Assembly (NCBI GenBank): GCA_963668115.1
Contig: OY764147.1
Coordinates: 1,674,001-1,738,000 of the forward strand
DNA length: 64,000 nucleotides
Direction of reading: 5' to 3'
DNA from: Plut-88900 sp963668115
GTDB lineage: Bacteria; Chloroflexota; Dehalococcoidia; Plut-88900
The notes below the pieces were generated by a model. It saw only the letters and a program-made list of their open reading frames with translations, was not told the DNA's origin and did no database searches. Below are positions 43,248 to 53,733 of this stretch, piece by piece (the first letter of the stretch is position 1; each line of letters starts with the position of its first letter). The position numbers and the translations under genes are program-made.

Positions 43248-44129
43248 CTACCAGCCCCTGGAGGCCAGTAGCGCCTCGGGGGGCAGGTCTTTGGCGGACA
43301 TTCCTCTCATCGGTTCACCCAAGCCCTCTGAGACGCGGGCCACGATGTCGGGGTCTTGGAAATGGGTGGTGGCCTCAACGATGGCGCGGGCGCGGGGGGC
43401 GGGGTCTTCAGACTTGAAGATACCGGAGCCGACGAAGACGCCCTCTGCACCGAGCTGCATGACGAGGGCAGCGTCAGCGGGTGTGGCGACACCGCCGGCG
43501 CAAAAGTTGACTACGGGGAGCTTGCCACTTTCCCGTACCTCGGCGACGAGTTCACGGGAGGTGCGCATCTCTTCGGCGGCAACGGTGAGCTGGTCATCGT
43601 CCAGTTCCTTCAATTGGTCAATGCCGCCCAGGACGGAACGGAGATGGTTAACGGCCTCGACGATGTCGCCGGTACCGGCCTCTCCCTTAGTCCTGATCAT
43701 GGCGGCACCTTCGTCGATTCGGCGAAGGGCCTCGCCCAGGTTGCGGCAGCCGCAGACGAAGGGGACTCGGAAGTTGTGCTTCCAAACGTGGTGCTTCTCA
43801 TCAGCGGGGGTTAAGACTTCCGACTCGTCAATATAGTCGATGGCGATGGCTTCGAGGACCTGGGCCTCGGCGAAGTGGCCGATACGGCACTTGGCCATCA
43901 CGGGGATTGTGACGGCATCCTTGATGTCCTTGATGATCCGTGGGTCAGACATCCTGGCGACGCCGCCGTCCTTCCGGATGTCGGCGGGGACCCGTTCGAG
44001 GGCCATAACGGCGCATGCGCCTGCGTCCTCGGCGATTTTCGCCTGCTCTGGGGTAACGACATCCATAATAACGCCACCCTTGAGCATCTGGGCGAGTCCT
44101 GCCTTAACTTTCCAAGTCCCCTTGTCCAT
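43248..44129 (-). CDS. pdxS: Pyridoxal 5'-phosphate synthase lyase subunit
   Basis: A 293-residue TIM-barrel enzyme that builds PLP from ribose-5-phosphate, glyceraldehyde-3-phosphate and ammonia. GVIMDVVTPEQAKIAEDAGA, the imine Lys in PVMAKCRIGHFAEAQ and the second Lys in TKGEAGTGDIVEAV are intact. It forms the complex with PdxT. ATG at 44129 follows AAGGAGGGG. A possible -10 (TAGAAT) lies at 44206-44201. Confidence 0.98.
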   Translation of the reverse strand: MDKGTWKVKAGLAQMLKGGVIMDVVTPEQAKIAEDAGACAVMALERVPADIRKDGGVARMSDPRIIKDIKDAVTIPVMAKCRIGHFAEAQVLEAIAIDYIDESEVLTPADEKHHVWKHNFRVPFVCGCRNLGEALRRIDEGAAMIRTKGEAGTGDIVEAVNHLRSVLGGIDQLKELDDDQLTVAAEEMRTSRELVAEVRESGKLPVVNFCAGGVATPADAALVMQLGAEGVFVGSGIFKSEDPAPRARAIVEATTHFQDPDIVARVSEGLGEPMRGMSAKDLPPEALLASRGW

Positions 44130-44200
44130 CTTTGCCCCTCCTTGAAGCCTTTCAGTCAGAATGAGTCGAGAGCCGAGTGTTCAACATGAAAGCGGAGACA

Positions 44201-44223
44201 ATTCTATCACAAAGCGGCCGGAG
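44201..44223 (-). promoter_or_regulatory. Weak candidate promoter of pdxST operon
   Basis: Minus strand -10 TAGAAT at 44206-44201, with TTTATC about 16 bp upstream as a poor -35. Lies in the only gap (122 bp) between pyrD and pdxS, so a promoter here would start a new transcript. Confidence 0.35.
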
Positions 44224-44251
44224 ATAAAGACTGTTTTGGCACTGGGCAGAC

Positions 44252-45193
44252 CTAGACCCTCGCGGCTCCGACGATGGAGGAGAGGGTGTCCAATCCCTCC
44301 CGTTCCATGTACTTGCGGATGCCGTCAGCGACTTCGACGCAGGCCGTGGGGTTCGTGAAATTGGCAGTACCGATCTGGACGGCCATGGCCCCGGCCATAA
44401 TGAACTCAAGGGCATCCTGGGCGTTGGCGATGCCGCCCATGCCGACTATGGGTATGTCTACGGCGCCTGCGGCCTTGTAGACCATGGCGAGGGCCAAGGG
44501 CTTAATGGCCGGGCCCGATAGCCCTCCGGTCACAGTGCTCAACGCGGGTCTACGCCTGGCGACATCGATGGAAAGGCCTACGAAGGTATTGACGAGGGAG
44601 ATGCAGTCAGCGCCGCTGTCCACAACAGCCCTGCAGATCCGGGTTATGTCGGTAACGTTCGGGGTGAGCTTTACCATGACCGGTAGGGAAGAGGCCCTCT
44701 TGACTGTCTCAGTGACGAGGGCGGCGGCGCGGGCGTCTACGCCGAACTCAAGGCCTCCGCGCTCCACGTTGGGGCAGCCGATGTTCACTTCCAGGGCGCT
44801 GATGCCGGGACTACCATCGAGGATGCGGGCGATTTCTCCGAACTCGGCGGCGGTCTCACCGGAGATGTTGGCGATGACTTTAGTGGGCCAAGTTGCCCAG
44901 ATGGGAGCGAGGTCCTGTGCGGCAGCCTCGGCACCGACGTTCTGAAGGCCGATGGTGTTGAGGAGGCCCGAGGCAGTCTCTGCGAGGCGAGGCTGGGGAT
45001 TACCGAGACGCGGCCATCGGGTGATGCCCTTGCAGACGATGGCACCGATGCGGGACAGGTCCGAAACCTGACCTAACTCATTGCCGTAGGCAACGGTCCC
45101 CGACGCCCCAATAACAGGATTAGTTATCACCAACCCCCCCGGGTGAAGGGGAGCGAGGTTAACCGAGATATCCCGTTCTACGGCTGTTGTCAT
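44252..45193 (-). CDS. pyrD: Dihydroorotate dehydrogenase, class 1B catalytic subunit
   Basis: A 313-residue FMN enzyme that oxidises dihydroorotate to orotate in pyrimidine synthesis. VNIGCPNVERGGLEFG carries the class 1 active-site Cys, PVMVKLTPNVTDI binds FMN and substrate, and IPIVGMGGIANAQDALEFIMAGA is the phosphate-binding end. The pattern is that of the class 1B subunit, which normally needs PyrK; none is in this window. The start codon directly abuts the rpoC stop, so it is transcribed with rpoBC. Confidence 0.93.
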   Translation of the reverse strand: MTTAVERDISVNLAPLHPGGLVITNPVIGASGTVAYGNELGQVSDLSRIGAIVCKGITRWPRLGNPQPRLAETASGLLNTIGLQNVGAEAAAQDLAPIWATWPTKVIANISGETAAEFGEIARILDGSPGISALEVNIGCPNVERGGLEFGVDARAAALVTETVKRASSLPVMVKLTPNVTDITRICRAVVDSGADCISLVNTFVGLSIDVARRRPALSTVTGGLSGPAIKPLALAMVYKAAGAVDIPIVGMGGIANAQDALEFIMAGAMAVQIGTANFTNPTACVEVADGIRKYMEREGLDTLSSIVGAARV

Positions 45194-48100
45194 CTAATTG
45201 TCTGAGAAATTGCTGGCGAAACTCCAAGAATCGAAGATGTCCTGGCCATCCTCCATACCGGAAGGAATAGTCATGCCCTCCCCGAGTTCCGGCAAAGGTT
45301 CCTTTTCAAGCTCAAGGAGCTCGGGGATGTTGAGTCGGGCGGGAATGAGCCTACCGATTATCACGTTTTCCTTAAGCCCGAGGAGATGGTCCTTGCTACC
45401 GCGCAGGGCGGCCTCGGTGAGTATCTTGGTGGTCTCCTGGAAAGAGGCCGCAGCAAGGAAGCTTTCCGTGTTGAGGGATGCCTTGGTGACACCGAGGAGG
45501 ATGGGTTGGGCTATGGCGGGCTCGCCGCCTTCGGCCAGCACGTTGGCATTGTTTTCGTGGTAGACCTGTCGATCCACGAGTTCACCGGGAAGGAGCTGGG
45601 TATCTCCCTGAGAGTCGATGCGTACCTTGCGGAGCATCTGGCGGACGATGACCTCAATGTGCTTATCGTTGATGTTCACACCCTGGGACTTGTATACCTT
45701 CTGGACTTCTCGAACCAAGTACTGCTGGACGGCATCGGTGCCCATAATTCTAAGGATGTCCTGGGGGTTGATTGGGCCCTCGGTGAGCTGCTGGCCGGCA
45801 CTAACAGCTTCACCTTCTTCCACCAGAAGTCGGGTGGTGGCAGGCACGGGGTACTCTCGGCGGTCCTGTTCTTCATAGGTTACGACGATACGGTCCTCTT
45901 CCAGTTCCACGGCACCCGGGGTGCGTGCGAGGATAACCTTGTCGGGGAGGACGGTCTCGGGGTCTTCTTCCGAATGTTGACCAGCCAAGGCCATATCGGC
46001 CTCAACGTGTTGGCCTGCCTGGACGAGGGGTTTGTAGCCCTCCGGCAGGGGGTACTCCTCGGTGTACTGTTCGGTGCTGACGGTTACAATTTTGCGGGTA
46101 TCCTCGTCCTGTTCGACCTGGACGACACTGTCCATTTCGGCGAGGATGGACTGGCCCTTGGGGGCGCGGACCTCGAAGAGTTCCTCGACCCTGGGGAGAC
46201 CGCTAGTGATGTCCATACCGCCGGCTACTCCGCCGGTGTGGAAGGTCCTCATGGTGAGCTGCGTTCCGGGTTCGCCGATGCTCTGGGCAGCAATGACGCC
46301 CACGGCTTCACCAATATCCACGAGCTCGCCTCTAGCGGGACTCCAGCCGTAGCATATCTTGCAAAGACCTCTCTTGGCCTCGCAGCCGAGGGGGGTGCGC
46401 ACGTAGACTCGGGTGACGCCAGCATCCTCGATAGTGCTGGCGGCGCTCTCATTGATCTCTACACCGGCGTCGACGAGGACCTCTCCGGTCTCAGGGTGGG
46501 GAACGGGGGCCGCGGTGTAGCGGGATACGATCCACTCAGAGAGGGAGCCGAGGATGGCGGTCTCGGGGTCGTAGTTGATCCAGATACCGGAGGTAGTGCC
46601 GCAGTCATCTTCCGTGATGATGACTTCCTGGGCCACATCAATCAGCCGGCGGGTAAGGTATCCGCTGTCAGCGGTACGGAGCGCTGTGTCTGCAAGTCCC
46701 TTGCGGGCGCCGTGGGTCGAGATGAAGTACTCAAGGACAGTTAGGCCTTCCTTGAAGCTGGAGCGGATGGGGAGATCCATGATGCGTCCCCTGGGGTCGG
46801 TCATCAGGCCTCTCATGCCAGCCATCTGCTTGACCTGGGAGATATTACCCTTGGCACCGGAGTCGGCCATCATGTATATGGATCCGTAGGAAGGCAGCAC
46901 TTCCTGGATGATTTCCTGCACTTTGGAGTCGGCCTCACTCCATATCTCCACAGAGTTCTTATAGAGTTCATCGTCGGTGATGAGGCCCATGTCGTACTGA
47001 GCCTTTTCCTCGGCGATGCGTTCATCGGCTTCGCTGAGGACTTCGGCCTTGGCCTCCGGGACCTTGAGGTCGGTGGCGGCGATGCTCATGCCGGAGGTGG
47101 TTGCGTAGCTGAAGCCGAGCCGCTTGATGTCGTCAAGGACGGTAGCCGTGGCCTCGGAGCCTATCAACTGGTAGCACTCGGCAGCGATATCCTTGAGGAC
47201 TTTCCTGTCTACCACCTCGTTGCGGAAGCCGATGTCGTCGGGAAGTATGTCATTGAAGAGGATGCGGCCCACAGTGGTGACAAGTCGTTCTCCCTGCCCC
47301 TCGTAGACCTCTATCTCTTCATGAAGGTGGATCTGGTCGAGGTCATAGGCAAGGCGGGAATCTTCGCGGCTCCGGAAAAGCTTACGCTGACCCTCGGGGA
47401 TGGGCTTGAGGAGGGTCATGTAGTAGCAGCCGAGGACTATATCCAAGGTGGGTGCTGTAATGGGCTCCCTAGAACTGGGAGAGAGCATGTTCTTAGTGCT
47501 GAGCATGGCGTGCTCGGCTTCGATGACCGCGGCCCGGGAAAGCGGGAGGTGCACGGCCATCTGGTCACCGTCAAAGTCGGCGTTGAAGGCAGTACAAACC
47601 AAGGGGTGCAACTGGATGGCGCTTCCATCAATAAGGACGGGCCAGAAGGCCTGGATGCCAAGCCTGTGGAGGGTAGGGGCGCGGTTGAGGAGGACAGGCC
47701 TTTCCCTGGTGACCTCTTCCAGAACGTCCCAAACCTCGGGCCTGGTGCGTTCGACCATACGCTTTGCGCTCTTAATGTTGTGGGCCAAGCCTTTCATTAC
47801 GAGGCGCTGCATGACGAAGGGTTTGAACAGCTCCAGGGCCATTCTCTTGGGCAGCCCGCACTGATCGAGGCGGAGGTTGGGGCCGACGACGATGACCGAT
47901 CGGCCACTATAGTCGACCCGTTTCCCTAGGAGGTTCTGACGGAAGCGGCCCTGTTTGCCTCTGAGCATGTCGGAAAGAGACTTCAGCTTGTGATTGTGGC
48001 TGCCTGCGATGGCGCGGCCACGGCGGCCGTTGTCTATGAGGGCGTCGACGGCTTCCTGAAGCATACGCTTTTCGTTGCGGATGATTATCTCGGGTGCGCC

Positions 48101-49597
48101 TAGTTCGAGGAGCCTCTTGAGCCGATTATTTCGGTTGATTACCCGACGGTAGAGGTCGTTGAGGTCACTGGTGGCGAACCGGCCACCGTCCAACTGGACC
48201 ATGGGCCGCAGGTCGGGAGGGAGTACGGGCAGGACAGTCATAATCATCCAGTCGGGATGGTTGCCGCTCTTGTACAGGGCGTCCACCACGCGCAGACGTT
48301 TTGTGGCCTTCTTGTATCTCTGGCCCGATGTAGAGTTAATTTCAGTTTTGAGACTGTCCCGGAGCTCTGTCATATCGAGGTTCTGGAGGATTTCAAGGAT
48401 AGCCTCGGCACCCATGCCAGCGGTGAATATGGAGCCGTGGCGCTCCTTGAGTTCCCGGTAGTGGGCCTCGGTGAGCATCATCAGGGGTTTGAGTTCCTGG
48501 AGCTCGTCGAGCTTCTTCTTGGAGTCGGCTTTGAGGGTGTCGCGCTCTTCCGCCATCCTCCGTTTGACTTCATTGATCTGCTCGATAGCCCGATCGGATT
48601 CCTCCCGAATCTTCTTTTCGTAGCGATTAGAGATTGCTTCTATCTCCTGGTCCGCTTCTTCCTGGATCTCCCGCAGTCTGCTTTGTAGTGCTTCTTCAAG
48701 GGCGTCCAGATTCGCCGTGGAAACCTCTTCACCTTCCCGCAGCACTACATATGTATCCAAGGTCAATGTTCTTGATGCAACCCCTGCCATAAACTCCTGA
48801 AATTGAGCTTCAGTCAGTTCCCCCGTCTGGCCCTCAATAACAGCTACTGGTACCTGCCCCCCCATTTGCCCCTCCGCTTCATTAGCCAAGCCCAACTTCT
48901 CCACGTCAGATTCATCTATCATTTTAGATATTTGAACTTCAAGGTCCCGGGCAGCTTCCCGTACGCGTTGCGCTTCGGCTTCAGCCTTTTTCGCGGGGGA
49001 ATCGAGTTCGGCATCCCGCCGACGCTGGAGGTCCGCCTTCGTATTCTTCGCTATAGTCTCCCAACCTTCAATGGCTTCGGAAGTCTTCTGGGCTATCTTT
49101 TCCTTTTCGATCTCTGCGACCTCGGCGACGTCTTTGAGGGCGCGGTCACGGGCATCGGTGTCAACGCTGGTAACGGTGTACTGGGCGAAGTACAGGATGC
49201 GCTCCAGGGTCCTGGGGGAGACGTCCAACAGTAGTCCAAGCCTGCTGGGGGTACCCTTGACATACCAGATGTGGCTTACGGGCGCGGCGAGGCGGATGTG
49301 TCCCATGCGCTCTCGCCGGACCTTGGACCGAGCGACTTCGACACCGCAGCGGTCGCAGATAATGCCCTTGTAGCGGACCCTCTTGTACTTGCCGCAGTAG
49401 CATTCGAAATCCTTGGTTGGGCCGAAGGTGCGTTCGCAGAAGAGGCCGTCTTTTTCCGGCTTCAGTGTGCGGTAATTGATGGTCTCGGGTTTGGTAACCT
49501 CGCCGTAGGACCATTGCATGATCTGCTCCGGAGAAGCCAGAGAGATGCGGATAGCATTGAAGTTCTCAGCCTCGACTCCCTTGATGTCAGTGACCAT
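45194..49597 (-). CDS. rpoC: RNA polymerase subunit beta-prime
   Basis: A 1467-residue subunit. FECYCGKYKRVRYKGIICDRCGVEV is the N-terminal zinc ribbon, NADFDGDQMAVHLPLS holds the catalytic Mg aspartates, and GCEAKRGLCKICYGWSPARG is the second zinc site, followed by EPGTQLTMRTFHTGG. Residues about 170-370 carry a charged, coiled-coil-like insertion with many Glu, Arg and Lys repeats. Another insertion after ITSGLPRVEELFE (a beta-rich segment with repeated EQD motifs) resembles the barrel-sandwich insertions of other phyla. It lies 3 bp after rpoB. Confidence 0.98.
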   Translation of the reverse strand: MVTDIKGVEAENFNAIRISLASPEQIMQWSYGEVTKPETINYRTLKPEKDGLFCERTFGPTKDFECYCGKYKRVRYKGIICDRCGVEVARSKVRRERMGHIRLAAPVSHIWYVKGTPSRLGLLLDVSPRTLERILYFAQYTVTSVDTDARDRALKDVAEVAEIEKEKIAQKTSEAIEGWETIAKNTKADLQRRRDAELDSPAKKAEAEAQRVREAARDLEVQISKMIDESDVEKLGLANEAEGQMGGQVPVAVIEGQTGELTEAQFQEFMAGVASRTLTLDTYVVLREGEEVSTANLDALEEALQSRLREIQEEADQEIEAISNRYEKKIREESDRAIEQINEVKRRMAEERDTLKADSKKKLDELQELKPLMMLTEAHYRELKERHGSIFTAGMGAEAILEILQNLDMTELRDSLKTEINSTSGQRYKKATKRLRVVDALYKSGNHPDWMIMTVLPVLPPDLRPMVQLDGGRFATSDLNDLYRRVINRNNRLKRLLELGAPEIIIRNEKRMLQEAVDALIDNGRRGRAIAGSHNHKLKSLSDMLRGKQGRFRQNLLGKRVDYSGRSVIVVGPNLRLDQCGLPKRMALELFKPFVMQRLVMKGLAHNIKSAKRMVERTRPEVWDVLEEVTRERPVLLNRAPTLHRLGIQAFWPVLIDGSAIQLHPLVCTAFNADFDGDQMAVHLPLSRAAVIEAEHAMLSTKNMLSPSSREPITAPTLDIVLGCYYMTLLKPIPEGQRKLFRSREDSRLAYDLDQIHLHEEIEVYEGQGERLVTTVGRILFNDILPDDIGFRNEVVDRKVLKDIAAECYQLIGSEATATVLDDIKRLGFSYATTSGMSIAATDLKVPEAKAEVLSEADERIAEEKAQYDMGLITDDELYKNSVEIWSEADSKVQEIIQEVLPSYGSIYMMADSGAKGNISQVKQMAGMRGLMTDPRGRIMDLPIRSSFKEGLTVLEYFISTHGARKGLADTALRTADSGYLTRRLIDVAQEVIITEDDCGTTSGIWINYDPETAILGSLSEWIVSRYTAAPVPHPETGEVLVDAGVEINESAASTIEDAGVTRVYVRTPLGCEAKRGLCKICYGWSPARGELVDIGEAVGVIAAQSIGEPGTQLTMRTFHTGGVAGGMDITSGLPRVEELFEVRAPKGQSILAEMDSVVQVEQDEDTRKIVTVSTEQYTEEYPLPEGYKPLVQAGQHVEADMALAGQHSEEDPETVLPDKVILARTPGAVELEEDRIVVTYEEQDRREYPVPATTRLLVEEGEAVSAGQQLTEGPINPQDILRIMGTDAVQQYLVREVQKVYKSQGVNINDKHIEVIVRQMLRKVRIDSQGDTQLLPGELVDRQVYHENNANVLAEGGEPAIAQPILLGVTKASLNTESFLAAASFQETTKILTEAALRGSKDHLLGLKENVIIGRLIPARLNIPELLELEKEPLPELGEGMTIPSGMEDGQDIFDSWSFASNFSDN

Positions 49598-49600
49598 GGG

Positions 49601-52600
49601 TTACAACACCTCTTCTTGTTCAGACTGTTCGGCTTCGGTATCGTCGGGCTCGGGGGCGAGCTGGGCCATGATGTCCAGCTCTCCGCCGAGGCCGTCCTCG
49701 GACTCTTCCAAATTCTCCTCAAGGAGGGAATCGTCGGATTCTTCGCTTAGGAGCTCGACGGACAGGCCGAGGCTCTGGAGTTCTTTCTGGAGGACCCGGA
49801 AGGACTCGGGGACGCCGGGCTGGAACACGTCTTCGCCCTTGACTATGGACTCGTAAGTTTTGACGCGCCCGGCAACGTCGTCGGACTTAACGGTGAGCAT
49901 TTCCTGGAGCAGGTGGGCAGCGCTGTAGGCTTCCAGGGCCCAAACTTCCATCTCTCCGAAACGCTGTCCACCGAACTGGGCCTTACCGCCAAGGGGTTGC
50001 TGGGTGATGAGGGAGTAGGGGCCCGTTGACCGGGCGTGAATCTTGTCCTCAACTAGGTGTATGAGCTTCATCATGTAGATGGGGCCGACGGTTATAGGCT
50101 GGTCGAAAGATTCGCCGGTGCGACCGTCCCGCAAGAGGGCCTTGCCGAAGAAGGGCGGGGTAAGATCCTCGTCTGCAATGGCCTGGGTAAGCCTGGCGTT
50201 GAGTTCGTCGGGGCCGGCGTCGGAAGCGTCCATGCCCAACTCCTCGAACCAGAGTTTGAGGCATACCTCTCTAGCCAACCCGGGGCTGTCGTCGCCCATC
50301 ACCTGTTCACCCCGGAAGCCTTTCTGATTCAGCCAATCTATTGCTACTCGTCCGTTCTGGGGGCCGGCACCATTGCCGAGGTGGGAGAGGGAGGACTCGG
50401 CGCGTTCGATGATCCACATCTTGGAAAGGGCATCCTCGATGGAGGTGTCACTGGCGCCGTCGAAGACGGGGGTGGTGACTTTGAAGCCTAGGGCCTGCGC
50501 GGCGAGTCCCAGATGGGTCTCCAGTATCTGGCCAAGGTTCATCCGGGAAGGCACGCCGATGGGGTTGAGGACGATGTCGATGGGGGTGCCGTCGGGGAGG
50601 AAGGGCATTTCTTCCTCGGGGAGGATGACAGCGATGACGCCCTTGTTGCCATGGCGTCCGGCCATCTTGTCTCCCTCCGCGATCTTCCGGGTGTGGGCTA
50701 CCCAGACCCGGACCAGCTGGTTTACACCGGGGGCCAGTTCATCCTTGTCGTCCCGTGTGAACTTCTTAACGTCGATGACCTTGCCCTGCTCGCCGTGGGG
50801 GACCCGGAGGCAGGTATCTTTCACTTCACGGGCCTTTTCACCGAATATGGCCCGGAGGAGTTTTTCTTCGGCGGTGAGCTCCGTTTCACCCTTAGGGGTG
50901 ATCTTGCCGACGAGGATGTCGCCGGGGCCGACTACGGCGCCGATCCTGATGATGCCTTCCTCGTCGAGGTCAGCGAGGCTTTCTTCGCCGACATTGGGGA
51001 TGTCCTGGGTGATCTCCTCGGGGCCGAGCTTGGTGTCCCGGGCTTCGACTTCGTGCTTTTCAATGTGGATGGAGGTGAACTTGTCCTCCCTGACGACGCG
51101 TTCGCTGATGACGATGGCGTCTTCGTAGTTGTAGCCTTCCCAGCTCATAAAAGCGCAGAGAACGTTCTGGCCGAGGGCCAGCTCTCCCCTTTCGGTGGAG
51201 GAGCTATCGGCGAGAACCTGACCGCGCCGGACCTTGTCTCCCTTGCGCACGATGGGCCTCTGGTTGATGCAGGTGCCCTGATTGCTGCGCATGAACTTGA
51301 GAAGCGGATACTCCCGCAGGCCGCCTTCGTCCTCCTTGACCATGATTGATTCACCGGAGACGGAACTGACGATGCCATCGGCGGCGGCTACACATACCTG
51401 ACCGCTGTCCTTGGCGACATAGGCCTCCATGCCCGTACCTATGAGGGGGGACTCGGGGCGGAGGAGGGGCACGGCCTGTCTCTGCATGTTGGAGCCCATC
51501 AGGGCACGGTTGGCGTCATCGTGCTCAAGGAAGGGGATAAGGGAAGTGGACACGCTGACGATCTGCTTGGGGGACACGTCCATGAAGTCGACCCGTTCGG
51601 GGGTTTCGATCCTAGTAGACTCACCGAATCGGGCTTCGATTCTGTCGGTGGTGAACTGGTTCTGGTCGTCCAGTGGCGAGTTGGCCTGGGCTATGACGTA
51701 CTGCTCTTCTTCATCGGCGGCAAGGTAGTCGATATTCGAAGAAACGAAAGGATGGACCTTGACGGTCACACCATCGAGTTTCTTTATCCTGGTGGCCAGG
51801 GCCTTGGAAATCACCCTGCCCGCCTTGGCGATTGCCCTACCATCTGTACCCATTACCTTTTCGGTCAGAGTCTTGCCCAGCAACTCCTCGGAGTCGCAGG
51901 GGACTTCCGTCATGACCCGGCGGTAGGGGGTCTCTATGAAGCCGTATTCATTGATTATCGAATAGGTGGCTAGGGAGCCGAGGAGACCGATGTTGGGGCC
52001 TTCCGGGGTCTCGATGGGGCATATGCGACCGTAGTGGGAGTGGTGTACGTCCCGGACGTCGAAGCCGGCGCGTTCCCTGGAAAGTCCGCCCGGGCCGAGG
52101 GTGGAGAGCCGACGCTTGTGGGTCAACTCGGCGAGGGGGTTGGTCTGGTCCATGAACTGGGAAAGCTGGGAGCCGCCGAAGAACTCCTTGATGGCGGCAA
52201 CGATGGGTCGGACGTTGACGAGGGCCTGGGCCATGGCGGTCTCGGCCTCGGTGAGGGTCATGCGTTCACGGACGACACGCTCCATGCGCATGAGTCCGAT
52301 GCGGAACTGGTTCTGGATTAGTTCGCCGACGCCCTTAACCCGCCGGTTGCCAAGGTGGTCGATATCGTCGACGGTGTCCTTGCCCTGGTTAACGAGGATT
52401 ACCTTGCGGACTATGGCAAGGAGGTCCTCGTTGTTGAGGGCTCGGTTGCTAAGAACCTCGATGACCTTCTCGGCTTTCTCTTCGGGGAGGAGGGAGCGGA
52501 TGGCTTCTTCATCGACGATGCCGGGGGCAACTACAGGATAGACCTTCTGGGCCTCTTCGTTGTTCAGGCCTGCGGCCTTCAGGAGCTCAGTGCCGAGCCT

Positions 52601-53566
52601 CTTGTTGACCTTGTAGCGACCAACTTTTCCGAAGTCGTAGCGGCGAGGGTTGAAGAAGAGGGCCTTGAGGAGGTTCTCGGCGTTTTCGACGGTGGGGGGC
52701 TCGCCGGGGCGGATGCGGCGGTAGAGCTCTATGAGGGCTTCTTCCCGGGACTCGATTCCGCCGTCTTTTTCCAGGGTCCTTTCTATGTAGGAGTGCTCGT
52801 CATCCAGGTCGATGTCTTTGAAGAGTTCCCTGAGGGACTCGTCCTCTCCGTAGCCGATGCAACGGAGCAACGTTGTGACGGGGATCTTCCTCTTCCTGTC
52901 GACCTTGGCGGAGATGAGGTTCTTGTTGCTTGTCTCCAGCTCAAGCCAAGCGCCCCGGTTGGGGATGAGCTTGGCGGAACAGAGGCCTCGGCCGGTTGAG
53001 GGATCGGTGTCCATGGTGAAGTAGACGCCGGGTGAGCGGACAAGCTGGCTGACGACTACACGCTCGGCGCCGTTGATGATGAAGGTTCCCTGGGAGGTCA
53101 TGAGCGGGATATCCCCCATGAACAGGTCATGCTCCCTAACTTCTCCCGTCTGCTTGATGAGCAGCTGCACCCTCACGTAAAGGGGGGCGGCATAGGTGGC
53201 GTCACGGAGGCGGCACTCGCTCTCGTCGTATTTGGGGTAGTGCTTGTCCAGGCAACGCTTTTCCGCATCTTCGGGAGATTCGTCTTCTCTCTTAAGCGGA
53301 CACGGGAGTGGATTCCCCTCCGAGTCCTTGTCCTTGGTGGGGTCGCGAAGCTCGTAGTCGAGGAAGTGGAGGTCGAACCTGCCGCCTGCGTAGTCGGAGA
53401 TGGGCGACACCTTTTCGAAGAGCTCCTTGAGGCCTTCCTTGCGGAACCACTCATAGGAGTCCAGCTGGACGAGGATGAGGCTGGGGATTTCCAGGACTTC
53501 GGGGAGCTTGGCGAACGAGACACGGGAGCGGTCGAGGGCTTCGGGCGCGGGGAGAATGGAGACCAT
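49601..53566 (-). CDS. rpoB: RNA polymerase subunit beta
   Basis: A 1321-residue subunit. The rifampicin region GGSQLSQFMDQTNPLAELTHKRRLSTLGPGG keeps the residues of sensitive enzymes, apart from Thr for the common Ala in LSTLGPGG. YNYEDAIVISERVV and EEMPFLPDGTPIDIVLNP are other fixed blocks. The C-terminal tail after VLQKELQSLGL is strongly acidic. The ATG at 53566 has GGAGGT upstream; a TTG six codons earlier would place that site inside the gene. Promoters are proposed at 53705-53733 and 54234-54262. Confidence 0.98.
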   Translation of the reverse strand: MVSILPAPEALDRSRVSFAKLPEVLEIPSLILVQLDSYEWFRKEGLKELFEKVSPISDYAGGRFDLHFLDYELRDPTKDKDSEGNPLPCPLKREDESPEDAEKRCLDKHYPKYDESECRLRDATYAAPLYVRVQLLIKQTGEVREHDLFMGDIPLMTSQGTFIINGAERVVVSQLVRSPGVYFTMDTDPSTGRGLCSAKLIPNRGAWLELETSNKNLISAKVDRKRKIPVTTLLRCIGYGEDESLRELFKDIDLDDEHSYIERTLEKDGGIESREEALIELYRRIRPGEPPTVENAENLLKALFFNPRRYDFGKVGRYKVNKRLGTELLKAAGLNNEEAQKVYPVVAPGIVDEEAIRSLLPEEKAEKVIEVLSNRALNNEDLLAIVRKVILVNQGKDTVDDIDHLGNRRVKGVGELIQNQFRIGLMRMERVVRERMTLTEAETAMAQALVNVRPIVAAIKEFFGGSQLSQFMDQTNPLAELTHKRRLSTLGPGGLSRERAGFDVRDVHHSHYGRICPIETPEGPNIGLLGSLATYSIINEYGFIETPYRRVMTEVPCDSEELLGKTLTEKVMGTDGRAIAKAGRVISKALATRIKKLDGVTVKVHPFVSSNIDYLAADEEEQYVIAQANSPLDDQNQFTTDRIEARFGESTRIETPERVDFMDVSPKQIVSVSTSLIPFLEHDDANRALMGSNMQRQAVPLLRPESPLIGTGMEAYVAKDSGQVCVAAADGIVSSVSGESIMVKEDEGGLREYPLLKFMRSNQGTCINQRPIVRKGDKVRRGQVLADSSSTERGELALGQNVLCAFMSWEGYNYEDAIVISERVVREDKFTSIHIEKHEVEARDTKLGPEEITQDIPNVGEESLADLDEEGIIRIGAVVGPGDILVGKITPKGETELTAEEKLLRAIFGEKAREVKDTCLRVPHGEQGKVIDVKKFTRDDKDELAPGVNQLVRVWVAHTRKIAEGDKMAGRHGNKGVIAVILPEEEMPFLPDGTPIDIVLNPIGVPSRMNLGQILETHLGLAAQALGFKVTTPVFDGASDTSIEDALSKMWIIERAESSLSHLGNGAGPQNGRVAIDWLNQKGFRGEQVMGDDSPGLAREVCLKLWFEELGMDASDAGPDELNARLTQAIADEDLTPPFFGKALLRDGRTGESFDQPITVGPIYMMKLIHLVEDKIHARSTGPYSLITQQPLGGKAQFGGQRFGEMEVWALEAYSAAHLLQEMLTVKSDDVAGRVKTYESIVKGEDVFQPGVPESFRVLQKELQSLGLSVELLSEESDDSLLEENLEESEDGLGGELDIMAQLAPEPDDTEAEQSEQEEVL

Positions 53567-53704
53567 CGCGGCTAGAACCTCCAAGGCAAATGGATATTAA
53601 AATACCTATGCCTAAACTAGGTGAGGTGTGAGTACAATTGGTCAGCTTGGGGGGCTGAGCTAGGAATGGGGCATGGGCCCACGCAGTACTGCATTCGACC
53701 TGCC

Positions 53705-53733
53705 ATGATAGCACCGTTTGTCAAGGGTGTCAA
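53705..53733 (-). promoter_or_regulatory. rpoB proximal promoter
   Basis: Minus strand TTGACA (53733-53728), 17-bp spacer, TATCAT (53710-53705), about 140 bp upstream of rpoB. Hexamers are identical to the two promoters in regions A and B, but the spacer differs. Confidence 0.75.

Noticed and set aside
45386..46744. 452-codon plus-strand frame opposite rpoC
   Set aside because: Antisense shadow of a highly conserved gene.
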